DNA of 64,000 nt from Phascolarctos cinereus (GCF_002099425.1 NW_018344001.1:8141001-8205000), one strand, 5' to 3'. Positions 44,528 to 56,433 are shown, counted from the first letter of the stretch. Translations and numbers: made by a program. The notes: generated from the sequence alone by a model not told the origin.

Positions 44528-44807
44528 CAGCTCAATAGTTCAGTGAATAGAGGGCTGGACCTAAAGTCAGGAAGACCTGGGCTCAAATCCAGCTTCAGAT
44601 GCTTACTGGCTATTTATTCCTGGGCAAGTCACTTAACCCTTGTCCGCCTCAGTGTTCTCATCTATGAAATGGGGATAAATAATAGCACCTACATCCCAGG
44701 GTTGTTGTGGGGATCAAATGAGATAATAATTGTGAAGAGCTCAGCAGTGGCCGACACATAGCAGCTGCTATGTAAGTGTTAGCATTATTTGTTATTATCA
44801 TTATTTC
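44528..44807 (+). mobile_element. Marsupial CORE-SINE with MIR-type tail
   Basis: It contains aaagtcaggaagacctgggc, cctgggcaagtcacttaacc and ggttgttgtggggatcaaat. It lies 0.4 kb on the other side of the 44-kb exon. Confidence 0.9.
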
Positions 44808-44859
44808 AAATTTCCAGTAAACTTATTTCACTCTTCTCTACCAAGAGAAGAAAGGTGGA

Positions 44860-45010
44860 ATCACTGATTTAGAGACAGAAAGGACCCTGGAGTGGATCTA
44901 ATTCAATCCCCTCATTTTACAGATATGGAAACTGAGGCACAGAAAGTTGTAAGTGGCAGAATCAAGATTTGAATTAAGGCCTCTGACTCCAAATCTGGCA
45001 TTCCTCCCCC
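44860..45010 (-). mobile_element. MIR-type SINE, reversed
   Basis: It contains cctcattttacagatatgga and aagatttgaattaaggcctc. Confidence 0.78.
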
Positions 45011-45474
45011 GCCCCCCCCCCAACCTTTGTAAAATGTAGGCTTTGACGGCAGAGGAGGGATTTGGAAATCATTCACTCCAGTCCCAGCCCTCTGGCTTCT
45101 TGTGTTTTAATAATTCAGAAATAACACCCCCCTCCCCCACCCCTACCTCATATTCCTAGTCTCCCTCAGAATCTTTTTAATGACATGCTCATCTTACAAG
45201 ATTTTTTAATTATCTGAAATTGCTCCACCCGGGCTGGACCATAGGAAAGGGCCGAGACTACCCAGGAGATATGGCAATTCTAGCATAAGGACGCACGCTG
45301 TCTAGAGATAAATTTGTGTCTGTGCTGGTTAGGTTGGAGACTGAGATGCAAAGGCTGCCCATCGGGTGAAGAGGAGACGTCAGTAAGAGACTGAAGGAAT
45401 CAGATTCAAGGGCATGTCTGACTTCTGACAAGTCCTCTGGGAAAGGCCATGGGGAAGTGGGTACCCACCAAGGT

Positions 45475-45700
45475 ACGTGGGAAGAGCTCCAGGTTTGGAG
45501 GCTGAGATCTGAGTGTGAATTCTGGCTCCCCTAAGGTGTGATCACACTAAGGGGTTATTTGGGGCAAGTCATTTCTTCCACCCCTAGACTTAGGACCCTC
45601 CCTGGAATTCAGTTGCCTCATCCTTCAAATGAGGGGAGTTCGATCAAATCTGGATTGTCTGGAAAGGTCCTCTGCAGCTCTAAACCCTAGAGTTATTTTG
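45475..45700 (+). mobile_element. MIR-type SINE (diverged)
   Basis: It contains ggggcaagtcatttcttcca, cagttgcctcatccttcaaa and gaaaggtcctctgcagctct. Confidence 0.6.
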
Positions 45701-45811
45701 ATTCTTTATCCAAGTATTCTGCAAGTCTTCTATTTGCTAATATCTGTTTCTTTCTTTTGGGCTCGGGGGTCACAAAGAGAGGGAAGTCTGCAGGAGGTTC
45801 CCAGTAAAAGG

Positions 45812-45960
45812 CAGATGGTACAGTGGGAAAAGTGTCGGATGTGGAGTCCAAGGACCTCAGCAGAAGCTGAACCTATCCACACCTCAGTTTACCCATCTGT
45901 AAAATGAGGTGGTTGGGCTAGATGCCATATAAGGGCCTTTCCAGCTCTAACCTACCATGG
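45812..45960 (+). mobile_element. MIR-type SINE
   Basis: It contains gcagatggtacagtgggaaa, tcagtttacccatctgtaaa and gggcctttccagctctaacc. Confidence 0.8.
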
Positions 45961-45964
45961 GGTC

Positions 45965-46160
45965 TGGGTTACAGGCACTGAACTTGGATTCATGGGGCCT
46001 GGGTTTGAATTCCGTCTTTACTACTTAGAATCTGTATGACTTTAGGAAAGTCATCTATCTTCTCTGGGCCTCCGTTTCTTTGTTAATAAAATGAGAGAAT
46101 TAGATGAGGAGCCCTCTGCACAGCCCCTCTCATCTCCAGATCTGTGATCCTGTAAGGGAC
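45965..46160 (+). mobile_element. MIR-type SINE
   Basis: It contains cctgggtttgaattccgtct, ttaggaaagtcatctatctt and ctccagatctgtgatcctgt. Confidence 0.75.
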
Positions 46161-46441
46161 CGAGGCATTCTGGATTTGTCCCAAGTATGAACAATTCAAA
46201 ACACAAAACCAAACCTCACAATTCCCCACTAACCTCAGAAAAATATGGTTCCAGTTTAAAATACTTTATAAAACAGACATTAGTTACTCTAGTATATTCC
46301 CCAAGAGAATTTTAGGTGGACTAGAATTTTGGGAGGATGGATTTTAAGTGGACATTTTAATATAATTTACCCCCCCAAAAGTTATTTGTACCACAATTCT
46401 TTATAGCTCATTTGAAAGTTTACAAAGAGCTATCTTCTTAA

Positions 46442-46690
46442 AGGCAGCTGGATGGTACGGTGGACACATCGCTGAGCCGGGAGTCAGGAAGGCTCCTCTT
46501 CCTGAGTTCAAATCTAGCCTCAGACACGTCCTAGCTGTGTGACCCTGGGCAAGTCACTTCACCCTGTTTGCCTCAGTTTCCTCATCTGTAAAATGAACAA
46601 GAGAGGGAAATGGCAATCCAGTCCAGTGTCTCTGCCAAGAAAACCCCAAAAGAGGTCGTGGACAGTTAGACACAACTGAGCAAGAGCGAT
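46442..46690 (+). mobile_element. Marsupial SINE, long-tail type, near full length
   Basis: It contains ggcagctggatggtacggtg, ctagctgtgtgaccctgggc and the tail ccaagaaaaccccaaaagag. Confidence 0.94.
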
Positions 46691-46734
46691 CTTCATAATA
46701 ATTTGTTCTTTCTACATGTAACAATGAGGTCGTA

Positions 46735-47030
46735 GTTCTAGACATGGCAGGGAGAGACCGTAGAGGTCTAGTTCCAACCTGCCAGTCTCCAGAGAAGGAC
46801 TCGCTCAAGGTCACACAGTTAGTAAGGTCGGAGGAGAGAACTTGAACCATCCTTGTCTTCTGCCTCCAGGCTAAGTAACCTTTCCACTGTGCTGTATTTC
46901 TGTCTTCATTGTTGACCCCCATTTTACAGGAAAGGAAACTGAGGCACAGAGAAATTAAATGCCTTGACCCAGGGCAAACAACTAAAGTGCTAGAGCTGGG
47001 ATTTAAACCCACCTTCTCTGGACTCTGCGT
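46735..47030 (-). mobile_element. Two reversed MIR-type SINEs side by side
   Basis: At 46735-46880 there is actcgctcaaggtcacacag; at 46905-47030 there is attttacaggaaaggaaact and gggatttaaacccaccttct. Confidence 0.75.
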
Positions 47031-47859
47031 CTACGCCAGCACAGCCGCTGTCCACACTTGCACAGAGAAGGTCAAAAGCTACTCAAAGCCCAGATTTTCA
47101 CCTTAAAGGAAATTCTTTTGGCTTTTTTGTCTTTAAAGTGAGTTGAGGATGACCACAGACATAAAATCATCCCAAATCTCCCCCAATCATCCCCCCACTG
47201 AAACCACACATTTGGCGACGATGGTTTTCGGTACCTACTTCCCCAAGATCAAAACATTGGCCGAAATTCAATTTCAAGAGACACAATTCCCTCTTCCCCC
47301 CTTCCCCTTTAAGAGAAAAAAAAAAGTCGGCTTCCTTCTGGATTTACTTTCATGAACAACTGATCGAAAGCGCATCCCGAGGGAGCAAACAGACCCACTT
47401 TGATCTCTTCCCCGTGGAGAAATTCACTCCCTGCCTTGCTTGCAAGATGCACATTTGATTGACGCTTGCTCTGATGTACGGCCAGCTTTGAACTTCAGAC
47501 ATTTAATTCCCATCAGGCCTCAGTCATTTCTATTCTCCTTCAACAGGAATTACAAGCAGGAGATCAGCAAATGTAGGAGATAAAATAAATTTGTAGAAGC
47601 TTTGAATCTTACATCAAAACCGCGTTCAAGTGAGCTCCAAGTGGTTTTTACTTGGGCCATTCACTGTGGAAATCAACTTTTCTGTGGAGTTCTCAGTTTA
47701 GAAAGGAAACAATAAGAGAAAAACTACATATAAAGGATGGACACACGCATCTTAGAGGGGTGGACAGCCTGAGACTCTGTCTTTCCCTTTGTTTGAATCT
47801 CCCATGCAGGTGACTTGCTGGACAAAATCTCTGAAACCAAGAGCATTCCTCCAGACTTT

Positions 47860-48035
47860 GAGGCTGATAGCTTTAGAGATAGAAGGGACTTTGGATGCCA
47901 CGGAGCCCAAGTGCCTCAGTTTACAGATGAGGAAGCTGAGGCTAGAGAAATTAAAATGACATGGTTACAGAGCTAGTAAGTGTCTGAGGTGGGATTTGAA
48001 CCCAGCTCTTGCTGACTTCTCTCTCTGCTATGCCA
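47860..48035 (-). mobile_element. MIR-type SINE, reversed
   Basis: It contains tttacagatgaggaagctga and ggtgggatttgaacccagct. Confidence 0.8.
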
Positions 48036-48371
48036 ATAAAGCTATGAAGATCAACACACGGCCTCCCCCCATTCCCCAAAATGGCGTGTATTGGCTTGCC
48101 CCTCCCCTGGAGAAGGATTCTAGCACTGCTTTGAAGAGCTATTTGGGGGGTTCGCTGAAAAACAGAATCCCAATAAATCACTCAGAAAAAGAAAGCTTCC
48201 AGGGGCTGGGAGCTACAGGGAGGCTTCAATTTGCTGGTGCTCAGCATGGGGCCCACCACGTGGTAATGACTTAATAAACGTATGTTGTTCAATTGATGGT
48301 TTGCTGGAGGGTGAGCTGAGTACTAGGGAAGGGCCAGTTACAATGACTTGTTGGGTTAATTTTAGCACAGC

Positions 48372-48633
48372 TCCATGGGGCAGTAGTTAGCGCATGGGAC
48401 CAGAAGCGGGGAAGACCTGAGGCCAAATCTGGCCTCATGTGTATGACCCTGGGAAAGTCACTGTACCTTCCTTTGTCTCAGTTTTCTTATCTGTAAAATG
48501 GGGATAATAATAGCACCTCCTTCCCAAGGTTGTTATGAGGATAACGTGAGATAATAATTGTAAAGAGGTTAGCACAGGGCCTGGCACATAGTAGGTGCTA
48601 TATAAATGTAAGCTATTATTTATTATTATTATT
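48372..48633 (+). mobile_element. Marsupial CORE-SINE with MIR-type tail
   Basis: It contains catggggcagtagttagcgc, atctgtaaaatggggataat and gcctggcacatagtaggtgc, ending in an ATT repeat. Confidence 0.92.
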
Positions 48634-48634
48634 C

Positions 48635-48770
48635 AGAACTGGCTAGGAGAAATCAGGGAAGGCTTTCTGGAGGAGGTGTCTTTAGGCTTGGCTTTGAAAG
48701 ACAGATAGGATTTTCAGTAAGTGGAAATAAGAGAGGGGAGCATACCAGAAACAGAGTGGGGGGAAGAAAG
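48635..48770 (-). mobile_element. LINE-2 fragment, reversed
   Basis: It contains ggaaggctttctggaggagg and ttggctttgaaagacagata. Confidence 0.65.
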
Positions 48771-48859
48771 GGCATGGTATCAGGACTCTCAGATGAAGAC
48801 AGCCCCTCTCTTGATGCAGACGGACACCCTCTCTGCCACCTACATCTGCCTGCAGTGGT

Positions 48860-48985
48860 TCCTGGGGCACTGAGAGGTTGAATGATATGCCCAGGCAGCC
48901 TGTAGGTGTCAGAAACAGGACTTTAACCCGAGTCTTCCTGGCTTGAAAGCCAGTTCTCTAACCACTGGACAACACTGCCTTGCAG
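48860..48985 (-). mobile_element. SINE, reversed
   Basis: It contains ttaacccgagtcttcctggc and ctctaaccactggacaacac. Confidence 0.65.
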
Positions 48986-49299
48986 AATGAAACAGATCAG
49001 GAGTCACAGCAAAGTGCCTTGCTCAGGGAAGTTTCTGACGGTTGTTGGAAGGTAGTCTGGAGGGGTGGGGGGCTCAGTCTCCAGGGTGCTAGAGGAACCT
49101 TCATTCAGCAAAGACTTCTGCAGCCTCACATGGAGCTCGGAGCTCTGGGCTTCACCTCATCATACCCGGAGGTGAATCCCACCTACAGCGGCCCCAACAG
49201 GCACCTCGAGGCAGCTCTCAGCAACGGCGACCCAGCGCCCTCCTTCTCTGGCCCAGCCTCCTTTGGGGCCGCTCTAATTACCTGGAATTGTTTTGTACT

Positions 49300-49405
49300 T
49301 TCTTGTCTGTCTTTCCCTTCCCCACAGAATGCAAGCTCAGGAGGGCAGGGACTTGCTGTTTTTCTTGGTATGTTTGGTGCCTGGCACATAGTAGGCATAG
49401 AACAG
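49300..49405 (+). mobile_element. LINE-2 3' end fragment
   Basis: It contains gaatgcaagctcaggagggc and ggtgcctggcacatagtagg. Confidence 0.75.
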
Positions 49406-49519
49406 AGGGCGGGTGAAGTGAATTGAACCTGAGGTACAAGGGAAGGAGCAGACGTCACCCTCCTAGGACTTTGCGCCTCCCACAAGAGACAGGATCCACT
49501 CCCATGAGACAGAGCCCTA

Positions 49520-49765
49520 CTAAGTGCTTCAGGGCAGTAATGAGACACAGCAGAGCCTGCCTCTCCCACGGCTCACTCTGCTGCTGGGGGGGCTTTGGGG
49601 AAGTCCCTTAACATCCCCGGGCCTCAGTTTCCTCACCTGTAAAGGGAGAGGGTCGCTACAAAAGGTCTCAGAAGTCCCTTTGAGATCTATGGACCTATGG
49701 TTCAGCACTTGCCACAGTGGCTGGCATGCAGTAGGCACTTAATAAATGCTTGTTGACTTGACTAT
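49520..49765 (+). mobile_element. MIR-type SINE followed by LINE-2 3' end
   Basis: The MIR part has cctcagtttcctcacctgta; the LINE-2 part at 49695-49765 has ggcacttaataaatgcttgt. Confidence 0.75.
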
Positions 49766-49782
49766 TACCTAAGAGTCAGAAG

Positions 49783-50245
49783 GGTAGATAGATAGATAAA
49801 TATGGATGAATAGATAGACATGGAGATAGACAGATAGAGACAGACACAGACAGACAGACAGATGGATGGGTAGATGGATGGATGGAAAGGGATGAATAGA
49901 TAAGGATAGATGGATGGATAGAAAATGATAGCTAGATAGATAGCGATAGATGAGTGGAGAGATAGAAAGATGAATAGGGATGGATAGATAGATACATATA
50001 TACATACATACATATGTAAATACATAGATGATAGCTAGAGGGATAGTGATGGATGGGTGGGTGGAAAGATAGCGATGGATAAGTGGAGAGAGAAAGGTGG
50101 ATAGGAATGGATAGATAGATGGATAGAGATGGATAGATGGATAGATAGTGATGGATGAGTGGAGAGATAGAAATGAATGGATAAATGGATGGATAGTGAT
50201 TAATGAGTAGATAGATGGGTAGTGATAGACAGATAGAGAGTCAGG
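49783..50245. repeat. GATA/GATG tetranucleotide array, 460 bp
   Basis: Runs of gatagatagataaatatgga and gatggatgg with longer variants (gatagtgatggatgagtgga) recur to 50245. Orientation is opposite to the TCTA array at 42.2 kb. Confidence 0.95.
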
Positions 50246-50559
50246 CAGACAATCCAGAGGGGAAAGAACTTGTCTACTGGCACAAAGTGATAATAATGAA
50301 AGATTCAGAATTAGCCTCTAGGTCTAATTAAGCCCAGTTCCATAGGGACTTTTAGGAAATGTTTAGCTTCAGCTCAAAATACTGTCATTTAAACACTGAA
50401 AACAAAGGACAGTGACACATATTCCTATGGGACATGAAAAGTCAGGAGGAATTGCTATAGCTCTTGTTTTAGTATTTGAGTATAAGTGGCAGAGATTCAG
50501 GGCTTAACAAAATATGAGGGAAGACTCTCTACTAATCAGAAGTATCCCAAGTGGGCTTC

Positions 50560-50810
50560 CTTGTGGGGCGGGGCAGTGAGCTCCCTGTATCTGGTAGTAT
50601 TCAAACAGAAACTGGCCGACCAGTGATAGTCATGGATACCGGAGAGGGCATCTATGCTGAGGGGTTGACAGGCCCAGACTGATTCATAATCCATCCAGAT
50701 TCATTTGTTAAGCCTTTACCATGTGCTGGCATCGTGCTGGCCCCTGGGATACCTTGACAGGAGTGAAACCTGAGGTCCCTCCCAGCTCTAAGCTTCTGGG
50801 ATGCTGCCGC
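50560..50810 (+). mobile_element. L3/CR1 3' end interrupted by a short reversed LINE-2 piece
   Basis: It contains ggggcagtgagctccctgta and ends with gaggtccctcccagctctaa. Between them, 50690-50755 (atttgttaagcctttaccat) looks like a reversed LINE-2 end. Confidence 0.65.
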
Positions 50811-51844
50811 CTTCGGCCGACTGGGCGGGTCTGGGCCCCTGACCACGCCATGCAGCACGACCTCCCTTCAGCCGGGCCCAGGGGAGAAGTGCCCAAATAT
50901 TTGAGCAACACCAGCCTGAAAAGACTCACCCAGGATCCCTCTTATCTCCCTTTAATTGCCCCCGAGAATGAAGGTAAACAGAGAAAGAGCTGAGATAAGA
51001 CCCCTAACATCTGAGCTGGTAAATATTTAAACTTGGGCTTCAAAGGGGGAGGGGAGGATCACTTCACAAAGGAAATAATATCCCACTCGGAGAAGCGAAG
51101 GAACCCCAGGAATCAGGCTGGGTCAGTCAAACAGACAAATTGATGGGTAAACCCCAGACCTGTCACCACATACCCAGAGGTCATTTTTCATTCTCTTTTT
51201 TCACAAACCGGAACAAATAAATGGGGTTCCTTGGGTTCTTAGGGCAGCAGGGTGTGAAGCCTGCAAGGGCCTCCGGGACATGTGGACACCACAGGATGGA
51301 GAGCTCTGGCCAGGCCGGTCTGTGGCCAGTCTCTGTCCATCCAGAATCGTAGCAGGGGCTTGGACAGACCCTCCAGTGGGGCTGTTTTCTCTCTCCGTGC
51401 TGCTAGTTCCAACGGCAGAGTGAGAAGGGAAGGGCCAGCGTGGGGAATAAAATACCAGAGATCTGGGGTTTAAGCACCTTTCTTCTGCTGGCCACTCCAA
51501 ACTTCCAGTTTTGGACATCTTTCACTTCATTGTCTAACACAACAGTCATCAGACAAAACTCATATCGACAAAATTAAATAAACGAATGAATGAATAAAAG
51601 AAGACTTTAAAAACAAGCACATCCTTCAACGTGTATATTTGCTTATTTAGAAATCATGGACATGTACAGCTGAGCTGATCATTACATACGCCATAAAACT
51701 GACACAAATGTTGACATGTTAACAGGCTGAAATAAAGGTAAAATCATATTTATTCCTGTCGTCAACAGGAAGACATGGGAGTTTATTGAGTTAGTGAGTG
51801 ACATTGCTTAGAATTGCACTTTGTGAAAATCACTTTGACAGCTG

Positions 51845-52135
51845 TCACTCAACAAGCATCTATTAAGCACCTTCTGTATGCCAGGTACTGCGCTGGGTAC
51901 TGGAGATTCAGCTGAGTGCAGGGTGGATTGGAGGGGAGGGAGAGTTGAGGCCAGGAGACCAATTGGGAGGGTATTGAAGTGGTCTAAGGGGGAAGGAGAT
52001 ATGAATGGGGAGAAAGTGAGATGTGTGGAGGTAGAAGTGGTAACTGATGGTAGAAATGATTGGCTCTGTGGGGTGAGAGAGAAAGAGGAGTCATGAATGA
52101 TGCCATGATAAGAAAAGCCTGGGTGATTAGCATCA
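51845..52135 (-). mobile_element. LINE-2, reversed
   Basis: It contains caacaagcatctattaagca and, further on, caattgggagggtattgaag. The internal part is shortened. Confidence 0.7.
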
Positions 52136-53009
52136 TGGTGGTGACCTCAACAGTCAGTGGCTAGGTTTGGGAGCAAAGATTATGTAATGATATCTGGGAG
52201 AAAGACTGCAGTTTATCTCATGTGACTCCCTCTGTCCCACCCAAAATGAAAAGGGGAAGAGGTGGGAATCTTATTTATCAACCACACCCCCCCCCACCAC
52301 AGAGTTGCTACTATCATGTGATGTGGGAGAAGTGATTTCCCAAAGGCGTCTGTACACCTGCTGTGGGTCACAATTAATTTAGGTTATAACTTCACCGTGG
52401 GGCTGATCCAGAACAGGGAATGAGAGGGATTTGGGGAGGATAAAGACAGGGGTGGTTGTGTTAGAGGCAAGCAAAGTTTCAGCTATCGCAGTAAGAGGGG
52501 GGCGGTACATCATGGCCCTGTCTTTGGAGGGGAGTTACTGGAACAGGAAACTGACAGAAAGTAAAAATAACAAAATACTTTTAAAGAAAAACAAAAGAAA
52601 AAAGGATTATTGAACAGCAGTGAGGGTACATATAGGGTTATATAAGCACAGGTTTTTAGTGGGCAAAATCGGCTCAATTTCTGACTGTCCCCAGCAATAC
52701 TGAGTAGCCAAAGAAGGGAGAATCATATGGTGAGGGATTACTCAAGGATGAGGATTGGTAGTTAAGGGGGGCAGAAACATGAAAGCAGCAGACACACGGG
52801 TCAAGGCTAGGTACAGAGGCAGGTAAAATTGGAGGGAGCAGGGGAGATGTGCTTTGGAGACTGGGCATGGATCAAAGGACCCCAGATCATGATAAGGGTA
52901 AAGATTAGCTTTTAGGTGAGGGAGATAAGGGGAGTATTTGAAGGCTGGAAGGCTGGAAGGCTGCGGTCAGAGGATAGGTTTTCCATGTTTGAGGAGGTGC
53001 TGGAATTCT

Positions 53010-53725
53010 AAGATCATTCATTAAGCATTTATGAGCATCTGCTATATGCCAGGCTCTGTGCTCAGTGCTGAGGGTCCAGAGACAAAAGTAAGTTCTGCCC
53101 TTGAGAAAGAACCTTCAGTTCTATTAGCTGTTGAGGTCTAGGTCTGAGTAAGTCATGTGACTAAGGTTCCACTTTCCTGACTCCAGGACAGCACTGGCTG
53201 TCCATCACGCCTGGAAGGCTCTCTCCTGACCTCTACTCCTGGCTTCCTAAGCCTTCTTCCAGACTCAGCTTGAATCTCACCTCCTGCACTAGAATTGGGG
53301 GGATAAAAAAAAGCTTCACCTAGAAGGTGACTTGAATGAAACCAGGGATTCCAAGGCAGAGGAGAGGAGGAGGGACCTTCTGGGTACGGGGAACAGTTGG
53401 AGAGGGAGGGTCCGGTGTACTGAAGAGCAGACAGGCCAGTATGGGTGGATTTCAGAGTGTATGTGGTGGGGGGGGTAAGGGGGAGAAGGGGGACTGATGT
53501 GTAAGAAGACTGTAAAGGGAGGAAGAGGTCAGATTTTAAAGTGCTTTAAATGTCTGACAGAGGAGGGTCAATAGCCGGCTTTTACTAAGAGTGACTCAAT
53601 TGCAGAGTGACTGTGCAGATGAGTTGGAGGTGGTGGGGAGGGGGAAGATTGGAGGCAGGAACACCAAAGAGGAGGCTTAGAGTAAAATTCTATGAGAATC
53701 ATTGTGGGAAATGGGCTTGTTTAGA
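53010..53725 (-). mobile_element. LINE-2, reversed, in two parts
   Basis: The left part has cattaagcatttatgagcat and tgccaggctctgtgctcagt. The right part (53320-53725) has cagacaggccagtatgggtg and tgtaagaagactgtaaaggg. Confidence 0.75.
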
Positions 53726-53859
53726 CCAGAGGCCACTTGAGGAGGAATGAAGGAGCAGGGGTAGAGGGGCGGGGTGGGGGGAAAGGCACATGCAAGATGT
53801 TTTCAAATATAGAAAAGGGCATCACACGGAATGGGGATTGCACTTCCTTTGTCTACAAC

Positions 53860-53975
53860 GACCACTACTACCATGGCTACTACTACTACTACCACCACTA
53901 CTACAACCACTACCAGTACTACTACTACTACCACTACCACTACTACTACTGCTAGTACTACTACCACCAGCATCA
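53860..53975. repeat. ACT/ACC trinucleotide repeat
   Basis: It contains tactactactactaccacca and similar units. It gives spurious poly-Tyr, poly-Leu and poly-Thr frames. Confidence 0.95.
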
Positions 53976-54185
53976 TTTATAATGCAGGCTTTAAGGTTGC
54001 TTTACAAATAACTACCTCATCTGATCCTCACAATAACCTTGTGGGTGGCAGTTGATAGGATTCCCATTTTATAGATGAGGAAACTGAAGCAGAGAGAGGT
54101 TAGTGAATTGTGCAGTCACACTAGTGTCTGAGACCAAGTTATGAACTCGGCTCATCCTAACACCACGATGTGCATCCACTGGTAG
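53976..54185 (-). mobile_element. CORE-SINE, reversed (diverged)
   Basis: It contains cattttatagatgaggaaac and ctgatcctcacaataacctt. Confidence 0.75.
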
Positions 54186-54239
54186 ACCACCACTAGCCCA
54201 GGACAGTCTGTTCAATTATTCTGTTCCCTCTTCTTATAA

Positions 54240-55370
54240 TGGATACAGATGGTTCCCAGACCTCCGGTAGGCATCCAACCTCCATCCTCTGCTGCCTCCA
54301 GTCCAGTCTTACCAAGTGACTGCTCTGTAACCCTGCCTGGCCCGTGTGCATCCCAAACTCCACAAGTCCGAAACAGATCTCGTTATCTTTCCTCCCAGAT
54401 CCTTCCCTGGCCCTTCCTAACTTCTGCTTCCATTGTGGGCACTCCTCTCCTTCCGGTCGCTCCAGTTCATAGCCTCTGAATTATCCTCAATTCTTCACTT
54501 TCCCTCATATCCCCGACCCGATCAGACACCAAGTGTTGCCCACGTCACCTCTACAGCATCTCTGATGACCATTCCCTTCTGGACACACATGCAACTGCCG
54601 CCCTACACAGATCCTTCGTCAACTCTTGCCTAGACTGCGATAGGTTTCTGGGTCTGCGGTCTCCCTGATCTGTCCTTCACTTAGCCTTAAATGATCTCAT
54701 CCCATTGCTCCTCTGCTTACAAAGCTCTTGACTGCCTTGAGACTAAAATACAAACGCCTCTGTTTGGTACTCAAGGCCCTTCAGAACTGGGCCCCAACCT
54801 CTCTCTTTCCACCTGATTGCATGTACTCCTCTTCATGGACTGCCCAGTTGAGCCATACTGGCCTCCTGCTCCCCAGACACCCTCTGTCCCTTCACCCAGG
54901 ATGCCTCCAGGGCCTAGTCTGCTCCGTTCTCACCGCTATCTCTCTGAATGCCCCCCCAACAAGATGACTCCCAGTTGCTAGCCTCTCATACACCCCAAAT
55001 TACTTCTTACTTTGCTCACATTTCAGGCAATGGGAGGACTGGTCAGTGACAAGGGAGGGCCTGTTCTCCGCTTGACATCAGGCTGAGCTCCCTGCGCGTG
55101 CTTCCAGAACTGGGTTCTCAATGGCCAGTCCCATCCCCCCATTACACACATATTAACTTATCTATACACAGTTGTTCTCCCACTAGAATGTCATCTCCTT
55201 GAGGGCAGGGAACATGTCACTTTTTATTTTGTATCCCCAGATTCTAGCAAAGGACCTGACACTGGGCTGTAAGCTCCTTGCGAGAGCAGTCTGTCTATGG
55301 ACTTTTTCGGGGTGTTACCTACCTAGTACAGTGCCTGGCACATAGCAAGTGCTGAATATAGGTTGACTGA
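54240..55370 (+). mobile_element. LINE-2, 3' kilobase
   Basis: It contains tcttgcctagactgcgatag, ctcaaggcccttcagaactg, ctccttgagggcagggaaca and the end agtgcctggcacatagcaag. This is one of the longest LINE-2 pieces in the window. Confidence 0.88.
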
Positions 55371-55414
55371 TTGGTTTGCAGTATGCTTCTTGATTTAACA
55401 TAACTTTAGCATAA

Positions 55415-55680
55415 CATTGAGCATAAACTAAATGCTTGTTCTATGCAGAACACCATGCTTGGCTCTTGGCAAGACAAAAAGTTTAGATAATACAGGGCCC
55501 CTGCCCCCATGGAGCTTCCAGTCTACTGGTAAGGTGGTTTAAGATACTAATATTACACATAATATTACTAGGTCCATGCATTAGAGAGTTATAGATTCTC
55601 TAAAGTGAAGTTTGTGAAGATGGAAAAGGTCAGAATGCCTAAGGGATCGGAAGAGGCCTGCTAGGATTCAGAATACAGCT
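55415..55680 (-). mobile_element. LINE-2 fragment, reversed
   Basis: It contains ctaaatgcttgttctatgca and catggagcttccagtctact. Confidence 0.6.
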
Positions 55681-55689
55681 ATTACTTTA

Positions 55690-55785
55690 TATACGCATAC
55701 ATATATATACATACATATATACACACACACACATACATACACATATATAGGCATACATACTTACATATATACAGAGAGAGGGAGA
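55690..55785. repeat. TACA/CA/TA simple repeat
   Basis: It contains tatatatacatacatatata and cacacacacacatacataca units ending in a short GA run. Confidence 0.93.
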
Positions 55786-56142
55786 GAGAGGCAGAATTAA
55801 GACCTTGATGAATCACGATATCAAACAGCAGACAAAGAGCAAAATGGCAAGAGGAGGGACAGGGAATGAATGACAGGCCCGGTGAAGAGGATTGACCAGT
55901 CTATGGGAAGAGCCAGGGCCAAGCAGGTGAATCAATAATTTAAGGTGAACACACGTTTCTCCAGTCGTCCCCAGAGGAAGCATCCTTCAGAATACAAACC
56001 CAGCCTTAGGGATGGTGGTGGGCCTGGAAACAAGACAGGGGCCATTCAAGTCTCTAGCCCATCTTTAGGCTTTAGTTTCCCCATCTGTAAAATGGAGACA
56101 TGGCATCAGATGGTCTGTGTAGTCTCTCCCAGCTCTGTAGCT

Positions 56143-56433
56143 GGAGGCAGTAGAGTACAGTGGACAGAGCACTGGACTGGGCAACAGCAAGACCCGGGTT
56201 CAAATTCTGTCTCTGGCATTTGTTAGCTGTTAGACTCAATCACGCTGAGATGGATGGAGGTAATCGTAGCCCCTGCCTCAAAGGGCTGTGGTGAGGACCA
56301 GATGGGATAATACAGAAAGCTCTTGGTAAACCTTAAGGTTGGAGAAGGAAATGGCAAAGCACTGCAGCATCTCTGCCAAGAAAACTCCACATGGGATCGC
56401 AGAGTCAGACACAACTGGAAAACAACTGACCCC
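56143..56433 (+). mobile_element. Marsupial SINE combining MIR-type and long-tail segments
   Basis: It contains ggaggcagtagagtacagtg, acccgggttcaaattctgtc, a MIR-type piece (gggctgtggtgaggaccaga) and then the long tail (ggagaaggaaatggcaaagc). Confidence 0.88.

Noticed and set aside
52140-53005. Possible solitary LTR
   Set aside because: I saw no paired ends, no clear target duplication and no associated viral genes, so no virus-derived element is claimed.
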